A DNA stretch of 45,088 nucleotides from Gammaproteobacteria bacterium (GTDB lineage Bacteria; Pseudomonadota; Gammaproteobacteria; Enterobacterales; Alteromonadaceae). The position numbers and the translations under genes were made by a program. Positions 43,388-45,088 of the stretch are shown here, piece by piece. The stretch lies in contig JAHIWM010000102.1 of the NCBI GenBank assembly GCA_018815765.1, positions 1 through 45,088 of the forward strand. Direction: 5' to 3'. The notes beneath the pieces are model-generated. The model searched no databases and was not told where the DNA came from. It saw only the letters and a list, made by a program, of their open reading frames with translations. Positions within the stretch are counted from its first letter, which is position 1. Each line of letters begins with the position of its first letter.

Positions 43388-43426
43388 AAGGCCTGAATTT
43401 TTATATAAAACAGGACTTTACTAAAA

Positions 43427-45088
43427 ATGAAATTATCTGCGCTACGTCTTACTTTGCTGGCTTCGGCCATAGCTTTAGGTTTATCTGGTTGTACTCTGGA
43501 TGGTGATGATGGTGCCGCAGGACCTGCAGGTCCTGGTGGTGCAGTAGGTCAGCCTGGTACGCCTGGAACTCCGGGTACTCCCGGAACCCCGGGTCAAAAT
43601 GCTCAAACAGGCATCAGCACTAAAGCTGTAGCCCGTTTTGTCACTGGCACTTATGGCGCCGGCGCCGCTGAAATCACGCAATACCACAAAGCGTCCAAGC
43701 GTATTTTTGTTGTCAATGGCGCAGCGAACAAAGTGGAAATTCTGGATGCTTCAGGCATTACAAGCACAGCACTGACAGATGCTATTACTGCTAACACTTT
43801 AACCAGTACCCCATTGACTATGCCTGCAACTGTCACAGTAAAAAATGCGGGCGGCGTAGATGAAACCTTAACCTTAGGTTTTGCTAACTCCATTGCCATT
43901 TCAGGCAATCTTTTAGCTGTAGCTGCAGAAAATAACGTGAAATCCTCAGCTGGTGCTGTGCTTTTTTACGATATCAGCGCCGCGACTCCGGCATTTGTTA
44001 AAGCGGTGAAAGTGGGGGCTTTACCAGATATGGTGACTTTTACTCCGGATGGCAGCATGCTGTTAATCGCAAACGAAGCTGAACCAGAATCAGATTACAG
44101 CGTTGATCCTGAAGGTTCTGTTGGCATTATTAACATCACCGCCGGTGTAGTGGCTGACCAGGCTACTTTATTGGCATTCACTGCTTTTAATGCGGACCAG
44201 ACTGAACTGGCGGCGCAGGGCGTGAAGTTCGCCGCACCTGCCGGCACAACTGTGGCGCAGGATTTAGAGCCTGAATACATTACGGTCAGCAGTGACAGTA
44301 AAAAAGCTTTTGTGTCTTTGCAGGAAAACAATGCTTTGGCCATAGTGGATTTAGCAGAAAAAGAAATCACTAAGGTGGTGGCTTTAGGTTTTAAAGATTA
44401 CAGCCAAACGAAAAATGCTCTGGATGTCAGCAACAGGGATGGTGTGAAGCTGAGTACTTACCCAGGTGTTTATGGCATGTATCAACCAGATACGCTAGCC
44501 AGCTACAACTGGAAAGGCGCTACTTTTATCCTCAGTGCAAACGAAGGTGATGCGCGTGACTGGGATGCTTATGCTGAAGAAGCACGTATCAAAGATTTAC
44601 CACGCTCTGCTGATCTAACAGCAAAGCAAGCCAGCTTCTATGATGACGATGGTCTGGGTCGTTTGAACGTCACCACAGCGCTGGGTCAGAATGCTGATGG
44701 TGACTATGAAGCTTTGTATGCCTACGGTGCACGTTCGTTCAGTATCTGGGATCAAAACGGTAATCAGGTATTTGACAGTGGTTCTGATTTTGAACGCATC
44801 AGTTCAGGTGTTCATGCTGAGTTGTTTAATACCAATCACACTGTAGTTGAAGGGGATAGCCGTTCGGACGATAAAGGTCCGGAACCTGAAGCTGTGACTA
44901 TTGGTCAGGTTGGCGATAAAACTTACGCTTTTATTGGCACTGAGCGCTTAAGTGGTATTTTTGTTTACGATATCAGCAACCCGTACGATACAAAGTTTGT
45001 TGATTACTTCCACAACCGTAATTTTGACGCTGTGTATGAAATTGACGACGATGCTGTGCCTGCTGAAGTCAGTGGTGATTACCAGCAA
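43427..45088 (+). CDS. Choice-of-anchor I family lipoprotein with collagen-like repeat (3' end beyond window)
   Basis: 554 codons are open from the ATG at 43427 to the window edge with no stop. Lipobox LSGC places the lipidated Cys at residue 22. Residues 29-58 are ten Gly-x-y triplets (GAAGPAGPGGAV, then four GTP), a short collagen-like stalk. The remainder is a beta-propeller-like choice-of-anchor I domain: FVVNGAANKVEILD, PDMVTFTPDGSMLLIANEAEPE, LEPEYITVSSDSKKAFVSLQENNALAIVDL, FILSANEGDARDWDAY. Related proteins are annotated as alkaline-phosphatase-like, but catalysis is unproven. The Pho-box-like promoter fits phosphate-controlled expression. Confidence 0.88.
   Translation, partial: MKLSALRLTLLASAIALGLSGCTLDGDDGAAGPAGPGGAVGQPGTPGTPGTPGTPGQNAQTGISTKAVARFVTGTYGAGAAEITQYHKASKRIFVVNGAANKVEILDASGITSTALTDAITANTLTSTPLTMPATVTVKNAGGVDETLTLGFANSIAISGNLLAVAAENNVKSSAGAVLFYDISAATPAFVKAVKVGALPDMVTFTPDGSMLLIANEAEPESDYSVDPEGSVGIINITAGVVADQATLLAFTAFNADQTELAAQGVKFAAPAGTTVAQDLEPEYITVSSDSKKAFVSLQENNALAIVDLAEKEITKVVALGFKDYSQTKNALDVSNRDGVKLSTYPGVYGMYQPDTLASYNWKGATFILSANEGDARDWDAYAEEARIKDLPRSADLTAKQASFYDDDGLGRLNVTTALGQNADGDYEALYAYGARSFSIWDQNGNQVFDSGSDFERISSGVHAELFNTNHTVVEGDSRSDDKGPEPEAVTIGQVGDKTYAFIGTERLSGIFVYDISNPYDTKFVDYFHNRNFDAVYEIDDDAVPAEVSGDYQQ

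Noticed and set aside
1-45088. Mobile elements, phage genes, CRISPR arrays, tRNA or rRNA genes
   Set aside because: No transposase or integrase, no regularly spaced repeat array, and no tRNA- or rRNA-like sequence was recognised by eye; tRNAscan and Infernal searches would settle RNA genes.

Overview
The window reads as ordinary chromosome of an aquatic gammaproteobacterium. Several traits point to the Rheinheimera/Alishewanella neighbourhood (Alteromonadales/Chromatiales): a large TonB-dependent receptor, YggL, GlsB, DUF1090 and DUF3185 small proteins, a short CstA, a DUF2007 protein and a choice-of-anchor I lipoprotein. This placement is inference from protein character, not a database match. 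No rRNA, tRNA, CRISPR array, transposase, integrase or phage gene was seen.

Layout. 1-6.9 kb: a Gln-rich small protein, periplasmic gamma-glutamyltransferase, a PAS-GGDEF diguanylate cyclase, a small envelope protein, a secreted beta-lactamase-fold serine hydrolase with a membrane tail, and a periplasmic cyclophilin. 7-11.7 kb: a secreted single-CxxCH protein, a DUF2007/zinc-ribbon protein, a small conserved protein, a periplasmic amidohydrolase and a lipoprotein. 11.9-17.9 kb: a solute-binding-like protein overlapping an AraC regulator whose reading frame carries an early in-frame TGA, then a convergent LysE exporter, DUF1304, a methyltransferase, YggL, an NLP (necrosis-inducing-like) secreted protein and a DUF1090 protein. 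17.9-22.8 kb: a TonB-dependent receptor followed, after a strong terminator hairpin, by a secreted metallophosphoesterase. 23.3-27.5 kb: a compact run (Tat dienelactone hydrolase, secreted esterase, cupin, NudK-type Nudix hydrolase, second cupin) followed by an AraC/GyrI-like regulator. 27.5-36 kb: amidohydrolase, DUF3088, OsmC, M24 peptidase, CstA, DUF3185, GlsB, GNAT and an OmpA-like protein. 36-45 kb: chemoreceptor, Tsx/OmpK-like porin, LysR divergent from a secreted DJ-1/PfpI protein, a solute-binding-like protein, a block of stacked hairpins (about 41.46-41.64 kb), LysR divergent from an NAD(P)-binding protein, and a collagen-repeat choice-of-anchor I lipoprotein that runs off the right edge.

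Common theme: many secreted or envelope hydrolases and receptors, consistent with scavenging of peptides and phosphoesters. A three-repeat Pho-box-like promoter precedes the choice-of-anchor I gene, and a weaker two-repeat version lies before the NLP gene. The observations most worth follow-up are the AraC in-frame TGA, the clustered-hairpin element, the Pho-box-like promoters and the structured leader of the NLP gene. I did not find an unmistakable new multi-gene system.
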